A stretch of 5,543 nucleotides of DNA from an uncultured Collinsella sp. GTDB lineage: Bacteria; Actinomycetota; Coriobacteriia; Coriobacteriales; Coriobacteriaceae. Where the stretch lies: assembly GCA_937989795.1 (NCBI GenBank), contig CALKBB010000196.1, positions 1-5,543 of the forward strand, given 5' to 3'. Positions 1 to 5,543 of the stretch are shown here, piece after piece; the stretch's first letter is position 1; every line of letters starts with the position of its first letter. The position numbers and the translations under genes are program-made. A model generated the notes under the pieces. The model made no database searches and was not told the DNA's origin. It saw only the letters and a program-made list of their open reading frames with translations.

Positions 1-1
1 C

Positions 2-1471
2 ACTGCACCGGAACACGCCGACCCCGGCATCGGCTACATTTTTGAGCACACACGGGACAAAAAGTGTCTGGTCTTTGTCAACTCCCGTGAGGAGTGCGAA
101 GCCGTCACCACCACCCTCCGGCAGTACTGCGAGGCTCGCCACGAACCGGACCGTTTCCTCATCCACCACGGTAATCTTTCGGCATCGCTGCGCGAGACGG
201 CAGAAGAGCTCATGCGCGATGAGGAGCAGGCACAGACAACCGTCACCACCTCTACGCTGGAGCTCGGTATCGATATCGGCCGCTTGGAGCGTGCCTTCCA
301 GATCGACGCGCCGTTTACCGTCAGCTCCTTTTTGCAGCGCATGGGGCGCACGGGACGCCGCGATCTTCCGCCCGAGATGTGGTTTGTCATGCGCGAGGAA
401 GAACCCGAGCCGCGCACGATGATGCCCGAGACCATTCCGTGGAAGCTCTTGCAGGGCATCGCGCTCGTACAACTCTATCGCGAGGAAAAGTGGGTCGAGC
501 CGCCCGAGCTCGATCGACTCCCCTACAGCCTGCTCTACCACCAGACTATGTCGACGCTTGCCAGCACCGGAGAGCTCACGCCGGCAGAGCTTGCCCAACG
601 CGTGCTCACACTCAGCTATTTCCATCGCATCTCGGCCGATGACTATCGCATACTGCTGCGTCACCTCATTAAGATCGACCATATCCAGGTCACCGAGGGC
701 GGTGGGCTCATTGTGGGTCTCGCGGGCGAGCGCATCATTAACAACTTTAAGTTCTACGCCGTATTCCAGGAAAACGAGGAGTTCACTGTTCGCAGCGAGT
801 CGGCCGAGTTGGGCACAATCGTCAATCCCCCACCGCCCGGCGAGCGCATCGCCATCGCCGGACACTGCTGGATTGTCGAGGAAGTGGACTGGAAGCGTCA
901 TACCGTCTTTGCCACTCAGGTCAAGGGCCGTGTGCCGGCTTACTTTGGCGATTGCCCCGGCGACATCAACACGCATGTGCTCGAGCGCATGCGTAAAGTG
1001 CTCAACGAACATGCCGCGTATCCGTACCTTATGGGTAACGCGCGGGCCCGCTTGGCGCAGGCTCGCCATACGGCCGAGATTTCGGGCGCGGGAACCAAGC
1101 CGCTCATTAACCTGGGCGGCGACACCTGGGTGCTCTTCCCCTGGCTGGGCAGTTACGCCTTTTTGGCACTCGAGCGCATGCTCAAGATTAAATGTGCCGC
1201 GAAGCTGGGCCTTCGCGGACTCGACCCATCGCGCCCGTACTTTATGCAGTTTAAGATGAAGGCCGACGAAGAGACGTTCTTTGAGGTGCTCGCCGCCGAG
1301 GCCGAGAAGGACTTCGATCCCATCGAGCTCGTCTATCCCGGCGAGGTGCCTTATTTTGACCGCTACGACGAGTTTGTTCCCGAAGAGCTCGTGCGCAAGG
1401 GTTTTGCCGAAGGTGTGCTCGACATAGAGGGCATGAAGCAGCGCGTTCTCGGCTGGCGCGACCACGCCTAA
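2..1471 (+). CDS. Lhr-like DEAD/DEAH-box ATP-dependent helicase, C-terminal part (5' end off window)
   Basis: The frame is open from base 2 to the TAA at 1469-1471, giving 489 visible residues with no start in the window. The second RecA-like helicase domain is clear: motif IV region CLVFVNSREE (about 65-94), HHGNLS (164-181), motif V TTSTLELGIDIG (245-280) and motif VI QRMGRTGRR (335-361) with its arginine finger. The Walker A and DExH motifs must lie upstream of the window. After motif VI come a winged-helix-like stretch (residues LLYHQTMSTL onward) and a beta-rich segment ending G-ERIAIAGHCWIVEEVD, the layout of the Lhr core. Family knowledge: Lhr-type enzymes are superfamily 2 nucleic-acid translocases linked to DNA repair in the cytoplasm. 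This gene's exact substrate is unknown. The first in-frame ATG, at 212, falls between helicase motifs and is not the true start. The gene converges on the leftward gene ending at 1499. A MrfA-like or other SF2 repair helicase is a less likely alternative. Confidence 0.88.
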   Translation, partial: TAPEHADPGIGYIFEHTRDKKCLVFVNSREECEAVTTTLRQYCEARHEPDRFLIHHGNLSASLRETAEELMRDEEQAQTTVTTSTLELGIDIGRLERAFQIDAPFTVSSFLQRMGRTGRRDLPPEMWFVMREEEPEPRTMMPETIPWKLLQGIALVQLYREEKWVEPPELDRLPYSLLYHQTMSTLASTGELTPAELAQRVLTLSYFHRISADDYRILLRHLIKIDHIQVTEGGGLIVGLAGERIINNFKFYAVFQENEEFTVRSESAELGTIVNPPPPGERIAIAGHCWIVEEVDWKRHTVFATQVKGRVPAYFGDCPGDINTHVLERMRKVLNEHAAYPYLMGNARARLAQARHTAEISGAGTKPLINLGGDTWVLFPWLGSYAFLALERMLKIKCAAKLGLRGLDPSRPYFMQFKMKADEETFFEVLAAEAEKDFDPIELVYPGEVPYFDRYDEFVPEELVRKGFAEGVLDIEGMKQRVLGWRDHA

Positions 1472-1485
1472 GACCAGTCTTTTTT
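1470..1485 (+). terminator. weak candidate terminator between convergent genes
   Basis: The short inverted repeat AAGA-CCAG-TCTT overlaps the helicase stop codon and runs directly into six T residues (1480-1485). The stem is only 4-5 bp, so it would be weak as an intrinsic terminator. It is the only termination-like signal in the 27-base gap between the two converging genes. On the other strand the A-run precedes the stem, so it would serve leftward transcription poorly. Confidence 0.3.
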
Positions 1486-1498
1486 GGGACGGGGAGAC

Positions 1499-2377
1499 TT
1501 ACTTGTCGTGAAGGACGGTGCCGAGGAAGTCGGTGTCGAAGGGCACAGCTTCGGCAAAGGCGTAGTCGCCGTCGCTGGCGATGAGCAGGTAGTTTTCCTC
1601 GCCGCCGAACTCTGTATCGCCACATGGGACCACCCAGGCGTGGACGAATACCTCGAGTGCCGTGGCAGCGCAGTCGCGCAGGAACGTCACATCGCTCCCC
1701 TCGTTTGCACTCACGATATTGGCAACGTAGACGCCACCGACATTTAGGCTGCCCCGCACCAAACGCAATGCCTCAACCGTCGCCAGCTCGCGTACGGGCT
1801 CGGCACCGCCGAAGCAATCGCTCACGACCACGTCGTAGCGACGATGCCCCACGCTCGTCACACCCAGATACGAGCGAGCCTCAGCGGTTATCGCCCGCAG
1901 GCGATCGCTCGCCGCGCGCTCCAGCTCGTCTAGGTAGAACCAGCGGCGCGCCAGGCGCGTAATCTCGGCATCGTACTCAATGACGTCCATGCACAAGCTC
2001 TCGTGCGACATCAGCGCAAACTTGGGATAGGCAAACCCGCCGCCGCCCAGCATAAGCATGCGGTTGATACCGTGACCACAAGCGTCACGCATTGCGCCCT
2101 CGGCCTCAAACACGTCGTCAAACGCACGATAGTACGCAAAGACCGGCTCGGCCCAACGCTCGCCAACGTAACTTGCGCTTTGGTAGACGCCGCCTTGCAC
2201 GAGCACGCGGACCTCGTCACCGCTCTCGTCGTGCACGCGCTTCACACGCGCCAACCCATTGCGGGTTCGCGCAACCTGCAGACAGGCAGCACGAACAGCG
2301 ACGGCGGCCGCACCAAGCGCCGCGGCTCCCAGAGCAACGCCGGCAACGACGCCAGCAGAAACACTCGGCTTGTTCAC
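1499..2377 (-). CDS. membrane-anchored spermidine synthase-like (SAM-dependent Rossmann-fold) protein
   Basis: The 292-residue product has an N-terminal hydrophobic Ala/Val/Gly helix (about residues 7-33), a probable membrane anchor, followed by a class I SAM-binding fold of spermidine-synthase type. Visible motifs are VQGGVYQSASY (60-70); the glycine-rich nucleotide loop MLGGGGFAYPKF (109-120); the acidic ribose-binding strand VIEYDAEI (132-139); the motif YDVVVSDCFGG (181-191); and LNVGGVYVANIV (211-222). True spermidine synthases usually have a D-S/T-D-P-type catalytic motif. Here it is D-C-F-G, as in the spermidine-synthase-like proteins of unknown reaction, so aminopropyl transfer is doubtful and the substrate is unknown. 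The start is GTG (CAC on the + strand at 2375-2377), directly after the elp3 TAA. The Shine-Dalgarno AAAGGAG at 2384-2390, 6 bases upstream, lies within the last codons of elp3. Translation is therefore probably coupled to elp3. A methyltransferase role is equally possible. Confidence 0.82.
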   Translation of the reverse strand: MNKPSVSAGVVAGVALGAAALGAAAVAVRAACLQVARTRNGLARVKRVHDESGDEVRVLVQGGVYQSASYVGERWAEPVFAYYRAFDDVFEAEGAMRDACGHGINRMLMLGGGGFAYPKFALMSHESLCMDVIEYDAEITRLARRWFYLDELERAASDRLRAITAEARSYLGVTSVGHRRYDVVVSDCFGGAEPVRELATVEALRLVRGSLNVGGVYVANIVSANEGSDVTFLRDCAATALEVFVHAWVVPCGDTEFGGEENYLLIASDGDYAFAEAVPFDTDFLGTVLHDK

Positions 2378-4285
2378 TTAGAGCTCCTTTTGCAGATAGA
2401 GTCCATGGTCGTAAAAACCCAAATGGCGATAGTACTCGCGCGTACCGATCGCGCTGATCACGTTGATGCGCGCATAGCCCGCGTCCCGAGCAATCTGACA
2501 CGCACGTTCCACGAGCAGACGCCCCAGACCGTGATGCTGAGCCGCCTGGCCCTGATCGCCCACACGTGCCGCCATACCATAGACGTGCACCTCACGAATC
2601 ATCGCCTCGTCCGGCGTCGTCGGCAACTCGTCCGCATGCGCGGCAACAAACGAATGATCGGGCAGCGACAACCGCAAAAAGCCCGCGATCTTGCCCTGCG
2701 GCGTCACCCACTGCAAAAAGCACTCGTGCGTCACCGGCGTCTCGTACGCCACCTCCTCATCAAGAGATAGCTCATCCAAGTCGGCACCCGCCGTGCTGAT
2801 CTCGCGATAGCGGATCTCGCGCACCGTCGCACCGTCACCCCGAGCAGCCAGGCGGTTCTCAACGAGCTGGCGCAGGTTGGGTTTCTTGTTGCCCACCATG
2901 ATGTCGTCGGAACTAAAGTCGCGGATCATGCGACTGATGCGGCAGAACGCCGGCGTCACCACGATGTCGTCGGCCAGCACATCGAGCAGCTCGTCCTCGG
3001 TATAGGGACGCCACTCGCCGCGCTCATAGCAGCCCACTAGACGCGAGCCCTCGATGAGCGCACACGGATAGACCTTGACCTCGTCGGGCATAAAGGCCCC
3101 CTCGGTCATAAAGTGTTCGTAGTCGAGCTTGTCCCCCTCGGGCGTGGCGCCCAGCAAGTTGAGCATAAAATGCGCGTGGATCTTAAAGCCAAACAGGCGT
3201 GCAAGCGAAAACGCCCGCTCGATCTGCGCCACCGTAATACGGCGCTCGTTGATATCGAGCAGGTGCTGGTCGAGGCTCTGGATACCCATCTGAATCTTGG
3301 TGCAGCCCAGGCGGCGGACGAGCGTGAGGGCCTGCGGCGTTACGGCATCGGGGCGCGTCTCGATAACGAGTCCCACCACGCGATGCTTCGCCGTCTCGTT
3401 GATGCGCTGCTGGCGCTCGAGCTCTTCCATCGTTGTCGTCTGCCACTCGGCAACCTCGCCCCACGGCGTACCAGGGCCGTACAGACGACGCACCGCGCGG
3501 TTATAGCCGCCCACGGCAGCATCCACACGCTCCTGCTCGTCGGCAACGCTGGCAGCAAGCTCAGCCTCGTCTGTCGCAATGCCGGCGGCCCGATAACGCT
3601 CGCGGCGCTCTACTACCACCGGCGGCAGGGCATCGGCGGGAGCGTCATCGAGCAGGCGCCCCGCCTCGGCACGGCTGATGCCCGGACGCGCCAGCATGGG
3701 GTTGGCCGCCACGCCGGCGACGGCATCGTCATTGAGCGCACGGAAAAGCTCCGACATAAACCACGTCTGATACCCTTGCGGATAGTCGCTCCAGGTGCCA
3801 CCGAGCACGATGAGCTCAATCTTGTCGGTCGCATGCCCCATCTGCGAAAGTGCCGTCAGACGAGCACTCACCTGCAGATATGGATCGAAGCAGTTTTGCT
3901 CTGCACGGGCACACGCCGGCTCGGCATGTAAATAGCTTTTGGGCATGCGCAGGTCGTTGGGGCAAAACAGGCAATCGCCCGAGCACGGCCACGGCTTGGT
4001 GATGACGGTAATGGTTGCCACGCCCGAAGCCGTGCGACGAGGCTTCATACGCAGCACCTGCAGCAGTTGACGTTCCAACTCGGCATCGACATTCCACCCA
4101 GCCCAACGAGCCGGCTCCTCACGTTTAACCCGCTGGTAGAACGGCAGCAGACGGCGCTTGGCCAAATCGCGTTTGTCGGCACCCTCACGGCGCGCCTCGG
4201 CATGTATCAGTTTGACGAGCGCTTTGTCATCCACGGTCTCGCCGCGACGCAGAGCCTCGAGTATGTTCAAGATAATCTGTTCCAT
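2378..4285 (-). CDS. elp3: Elp3, tRNA wobble-uridine (U34) carboxymethylation radical-SAM/GNAT enzyme
   Basis: The 635-residue protein has the full Elp3 layout. A basic N-terminal region (about 30-85, many Lys/Arg) probably contacts tRNA. The radical-SAM core follows, with the 4Fe-4S cluster cysteines C101, C105 and C108 in PCSGDCLFCPND. Further Elp3 landmarks are MPKSYLHAEPACARA (114-128), LGGTWSDYP (161-169), GLVIETRPD (305-313), IQMGIQSLD (331-339), HFMLNLLGATPEGD (372-385), KVYPC (404-408) and RISRMIRDF-SSDDI-GN-NLRQ (449-473). A C-terminal GNAT domain shows REVHVYG (564-570), the acetyl-CoA loop QHHGLGRLL (583-591) and GTREYYRHLGF (614-624). In the known family, Elp3 uses acetyl-CoA and SAM-derived radical chemistry to make cm5U34 in tRNA in the cytoplasm. 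Bacterial forms act without the other Elongator subunits. The cluster spacing is CX3CX2C, unlike the longer eukaryotic CX9CX2C. About 115 residues lie between ALND (183-186) and HRVVGL (301-306), longer than in yeast Elp3. The ATG has only a weak GGGG Shine-Dalgarno, 2 bases upstream; the next gene starts at its stop codon. Confidence 0.95.
   Translation of the reverse strand: MEQIILNILEALRRGETVDDKALVKLIHAEARREGADKRDLAKRRLLPFYQRVKREEPARWAGWNVDAELERQLLQVLRMKPRRTASGVATITVITKPWPCSGDCLFCPNDLRMPKSYLHAEPACARAEQNCFDPYLQVSARLTALSQMGHATDKIELIVLGGTWSDYPQGYQTWFMSELFRALNDDAVAGVAANPMLARPGISRAEAGRLLDDAPADALPPVVVERRERYRAAGIATDEAELAASVADEQERVDAAVGGYNRAVRRLYGPGTPWGEVAEWQTTTMEELERQQRINETAKHRVVGLVIETRPDAVTPQALTLVRRLGCTKIQMGIQSLDQHLLDINERRITVAQIERAFSLARLFGFKIHAHFMLNLLGATPEGDKLDYEHFMTEGAFMPDEVKVYPCALIEGSRLVGCYERGEWRPYTEDELLDVLADDIVVTPAFCRISRMIRDFSSDDIMVGNKKPNLRQLVENRLAARGDGATVREIRYREISTAGADLDELSLDEEVAYETPVTHECFLQWVTPQGKIAGFLRLSLPDHSFVAAHADELPTTPDEAMIREVHVYGMAARVGDQGQAAQHHGLGRLLVERACQIARDAGYARINVISAIGTREYYRHLGFYDHGLYLQKEL
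2384..2390 (-). promoter_or_regulatory. Shine-Dalgarno of the spermidine synthase-like gene, embedded in the end of elp3
   Basis: On the minus strand AAAGGAG lies 6 bases before the GTG start at 2377, with the elp3 stop TAA between them. The same bases encode the Lys-Glu of the Elp3 C-terminus (LQKEL). This site decides the GTG start and indicates translational coupling. Confidence 0.75.
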
Positions 4286-4307
4286 GACCCCATTGTAAAG
4301 GCAAAGG

Positions 4308-4333
4308 CGTCGGAGCCCGTCACGGCTCCGACG
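4308..4333 (-). terminator. 10-bp hairpin upstream of elp3: terminator of the DUF4097 unit or elp3 leader structure
   Basis: A perfect 10-bp inverted repeat (CGTCGGAGCC at 4308-4317 and GGCTCCGACG at 4324-4333) encloses a 6-base loop. It sits 51 bases past the stop of the DUF4097 gene and 22 bases before the elp3 ATG. On the minus strand it is followed by CCTTTGCCTTTAC, a broken T-rich tail rather than a clean U-tract. It probably ends leftward transcription from the envelope genes. If elp3 is transcribed from the promoter-like sequence just upstream, the hairpin would instead be in its 5' leader. Confidence 0.5.
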
Positions 4334-4358
4334 TCTCCATCAAACAGCGCAGCTATGG

Positions 4359-4387
4359 TATATAAGTCTTCGATAACCGCCCGTCAC
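4359..4387 (-). promoter_or_regulatory. candidate sigma-70-type promoter for elp3
   Basis: On the minus strand GTGACG (4382-4387) and TATATA (4359-4364) are separated by exactly 17 bases. Each box matches the -35 or -10 consensus at 4 of 6 positions. The -35 box overlaps the TGA stop of the DUF4097 gene. Transcription would start near 4352 and carry the downstream hairpin in a leader of about 65-70 bases. The AT-rich TATATA stands out in this GC-rich sequence, but the match is only moderate. Confidence 0.35.
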
Positions 4388-5286
4388 TCTGAATCAAATG
4401 ACATGTCGCCCGAACCGACCTTAAAACGATACGTGGCTGACTTATCACCGTTGTCGAATTCAAGATTCAATATGGTCTCGCCATCGTAGCCAAGCGGAAG
4501 GAAATCGCTCTCGAAGTCGCCGCTGCCCAAGGTAAGGCTCGCCTTAAAGCCCGTCGAGTTCGGAACCATCATCTCCACATCGCCCGAGCCCACACTCACG
4601 TCCATCGACTTCGCGGGGGCCTGGTAGAGCTCGAACGTCACATCGCCCGAACCGACCTCAGCACTGAGCGCATCAGTCACGCTGCCCGCAAACTCTACAT
4701 CTCCCGCACCCAGGAAAAGGTCGAAACCATCACAGGTGACACCGGCAATCTGCAGATCACCCGAGCCCACGTGCGCGTTGACTCCCTTCAGATGTTCGGC
4801 AACACGGCGCGGCAGCTCGACCGTAACTGAGCGATCGATTGCCTTACCGTCATCACTTCCAAACTGGGAAACCTTGAGCGTCGAGTCCTCGACGGATGCG
4901 ATGTTCTGCGTCGCGGCCTTGGAGGCATCCATACCATTGGCAACGCGTCCCCGCTCGATAACGCGAGCCTTGTTACCATCAATAACCTTGACGTCCACCG
5001 TAGCCGCATCGATATCGAAATCGAGGTAGCGAAACTCATCGGCATCAAAGGTCGTACACGAAAGCTGCTGAGGCCGAGCGGAATAGTTACCGCCATCGTT
5101 CATAAAATCGTCGTCATCAACCACATCGTCCATACCGGACAAGCCGGGTATAACATCGTCGAGATCCCACGGGCCATCAAAATGAATCAAAGTCCGCGAA
5201 ACGCCAAAAACAAGCCCGATAATCAGTACAAACGCTCCGATGCCGACGCCCAGGCGCAGCTTGGATTCATGCGAAAGCTTCATCAT
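4384..5286 (-). CDS. membrane-anchored DUF4097-like beta-repeat protein (putative adhesin family)
   Basis: The 300-residue protein begins with a short basic segment (MMKLSHESKLR) and one strong transmembrane helix (about 11-30). An acidic Asp-rich linker follows (about 41-62, including DDVVDDDD), then a beta-strand-rich domain predicted to lie outside the membrane. The C-terminal half carries six GSGD-type repeats: residues 174, 193 (GAGD), 212, 233, 254 and 291. Each sits in a strand-turn-strand unit such as VGSGDVTFEL, and the first five are spaced 19-21 residues apart. This periodic G-S-G-D pattern is typical of DUF4097/putative-adhesin domains, whose biochemical role is poorly defined. 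Many family members occur beside small regulatory membrane proteins. Two ATGs are adjacent (5284-5286 and 5281-5283). AGAAGG at 5293-5298 is 6 bases from the first, which I chose. The first ATG overlaps the stop of the upstream membrane-protein gene as ATGA, suggesting coupled translation. It is followed by a hairpin at 4308-4333. Confidence 0.8.
   Translation of the reverse strand: MMKLSHESKLRLGVGIGAFVLIIGLVFGVSRTLIHFDGPWDLDDVIPGLSGMDDVVDDDDFMNDGGNYSARPQQLSCTTFDADEFRYLDFDIDAATVDVKVIDGNKARVIERGRVANGMDASKAATQNIASVEDSTLKVSQFGSDDGKAIDRSVTVELPRRVAEHLKGVNAHVGSGDLQIAGVTCDGFDLFLGAGDVEFAGSVTDALSAEVGSGDVTFELYQAPAKSMDVSVGSGDVEMMVPNSTGFKASLTLGSGDFESDFLPLGYDGETILNLEFDNGDKSATYRFKVGSGDMSFDSE
4405..4767 (-). 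repeat. six GSGD-encoding repeat units within the DUF4097-like gene
   Basis: The GSGD/GAGD codon blocks lie at 4756-4767, 4699-4710, 4642-4653, 4579-4590, 4516-4527 and 4405-4416. Spacing is 57, 57, 63, 63 and then 111 bases. The DNA is partly conserved too: on the + strand most units read close to ATCGCCCGAACC or ATCGCCCGAGCC. The regular period suggests one strand pair per turn of a beta-solenoid-like fold. The doubled last interval suggests a unit that has lost its motif. Confidence 0.75.
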
Positions 5287-5543
5287 TCGTCACCTTCTTT
5301 GGCACATGGCTCAGCGGTGGCCGCGGTAGCCACGTCAGCATCAGGTTCCGCAGAAGTATCCTTCCCCTGGGCCCTGACCGCCACCGGTGCCGGACCAACC
5401 TGAATATCCCCGCGCGCCCAATCGCCATCGAGTGCACGCGCCACCCAGTGATAGATGGGAATCGTGAAGAAGATCAGCGCAGCAAAGGGGCCGGCACCAA
5501 ACAGGAACATCAGTAAAAAGAACAGCAGCCAGCACACGGCCCA
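5283..5543 (-). CDS. small membrane protein, C-terminal part (5' end off window)
   Basis: The frame is open from the right edge to the TGA at 5283-5285, giving 86 visible residues. A GTG codon at 5535-5537 could be a start, but the frame continues upstream (Ala, then Trp at the edge) and no clear Shine-Dalgarno fits in the remaining bases. I therefore treat it as cut off. The visible part has a very hydrophobic stretch CWLLFFLLMFLFGAGPFAAL followed by IFFTIPIYHWVARAL, that is, one or two membrane segments. A hydrophilic Ala/Glu/Asp-rich tail of about 45 residues follows. Its stop overlaps the first ATG of the DUF4097-like gene by 4 bases (ATGA), so the two products are probably made together. 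A sensor or regulator partner of the DUF4097 protein (PspC- or DUF1700-like) is possible from context, but no defining motif is visible. Confidence 0.65.
   Translation of the reverse strand, partial: WAVCWLLFFLLMFLFGAGPFAALIFFTIPIYHWVARALDGDWARGDIQVGPAPVAVRAQGKDTSAEPDADVATAATAEPCAKEGDE
5293..5298 (-). promoter_or_regulatory. Shine-Dalgarno of the DUF4097-like gene
   Basis: On the minus strand AGAAGG lies 6 bases before the first ATG (5286) and 9 bases before the second, adjacent ATG (5283). It is inside the coding sequence of the upstream membrane protein, consistent with coupled translation. Either ATG could be used; the products differ by one methionine. Confidence 0.6.

Noticed and set aside
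558..1259. 233-codon + strand frame inside the helicase gene
   Set aside because: Out of frame with the helicase motifs; its Ser/Arg/Pro-rich product is typical of a shifted GC-rich frame.
212..1471. Helicase starting at the ATG at 212
   Set aside because: The frame is open to the left edge and encodes conserved helicase residues (CLVFVNSREE, HHGNLS) before this ATG, so the gene is simply cut by the window.
1..1471. Helicase as part of a defence system
   Set aside because: The neighbours here are tRNA-modification and envelope genes; no nuclease, methylase or other defence partner is visible, and Lhr-like helicases are common housekeeping repair proteins.
1472..1498. Small RNA or extended terminator in the convergent gap
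   Set aside because: Only 27 bases, with a 4-5 bp stem; too short and weak to support more than a low-confidence terminator.
2003..2770. 255-codon + strand frame spanning the junction of the two leftward genes
   Set aside because: It lies opposite two well-supported genes and has no family-like sequence or ribosome site of note.
3113..3931. 272-codon open frame on the + strand opposite elp3
   Set aside because: It is a mirror frame of a strongly conserved gene in high-GC DNA; its product has no recognisable motif and is rich in His/Arg/Leu as expected for an antisense frame.
4270..4293. 8-codon upstream frame overlapping the elp3 start, as a leader peptide gene
   Set aside because: There is no Shine-Dalgarno before its ATG and the peptide carries no run of a regulatory amino acid; noted only as part of the leader finding.
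4067..4489. 140-codon + strand frame across the elp3 upstream region
   Set aside because: It overlaps the start of elp3 and the end of the DUF4097-like gene on the opposite strand and shows no protein-like features.

Overview
The window is gene-dense, high-GC bacterial DNA, about 60% GC by eye. It holds one rightward gene cut by the left edge and four leftward genes, the last cut by the right edge. The protein set is a short Lhr-like helicase, a bacterial Elp3, a spermidine-synthase-fold protein and a DUF4097-type surface protein behind a small membrane protein. With the GC content, this suggests an actinobacterium, most likely class Coriobacteriia (Collinsella or a relative). That placement is inference; there is no rRNA or other marker gene here. 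I see no IS element, phage gene, CRISPR array, tRNA or rRNA.

Layout: bases 2-1471 (+) encode the C-terminal two thirds or so of an Lhr-like superfamily 2 helicase. After a 27-base convergent gap come the leftward genes. Bases 1499-2377 (-) encode a membrane-anchored spermidine-synthase/methyltransferase-fold protein. Bases 2378-4285 (-) encode Elp3, a radical-SAM/GNAT tRNA wobble-uridine modification enzyme. A 98-base spacer at 4286-4383 holds a strong hairpin and a candidate promoter. Bases 4384-5286 (-) encode a membrane-anchored DUF4097-like beta-repeat protein, and bases 5283-5543 (-) the end of a small membrane protein.

The leftward genes form two tightly coupled pairs. The small membrane protein and the DUF4097 protein share a 4-base overlap, which suggests a cell-envelope module. 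elp3 and the spermidine-synthase-like gene abut with no base between stop and start, and the last codons of elp3 supply the Shine-Dalgarno of the next gene. The hairpin and promoter-like sequence between the pairs suggest two transcription units. The most interesting question is whether the SAM-binding-fold protein coupled to Elp3 acts with it. No wholly new system is evident; most of the window looks like ordinary chromosomal genes.
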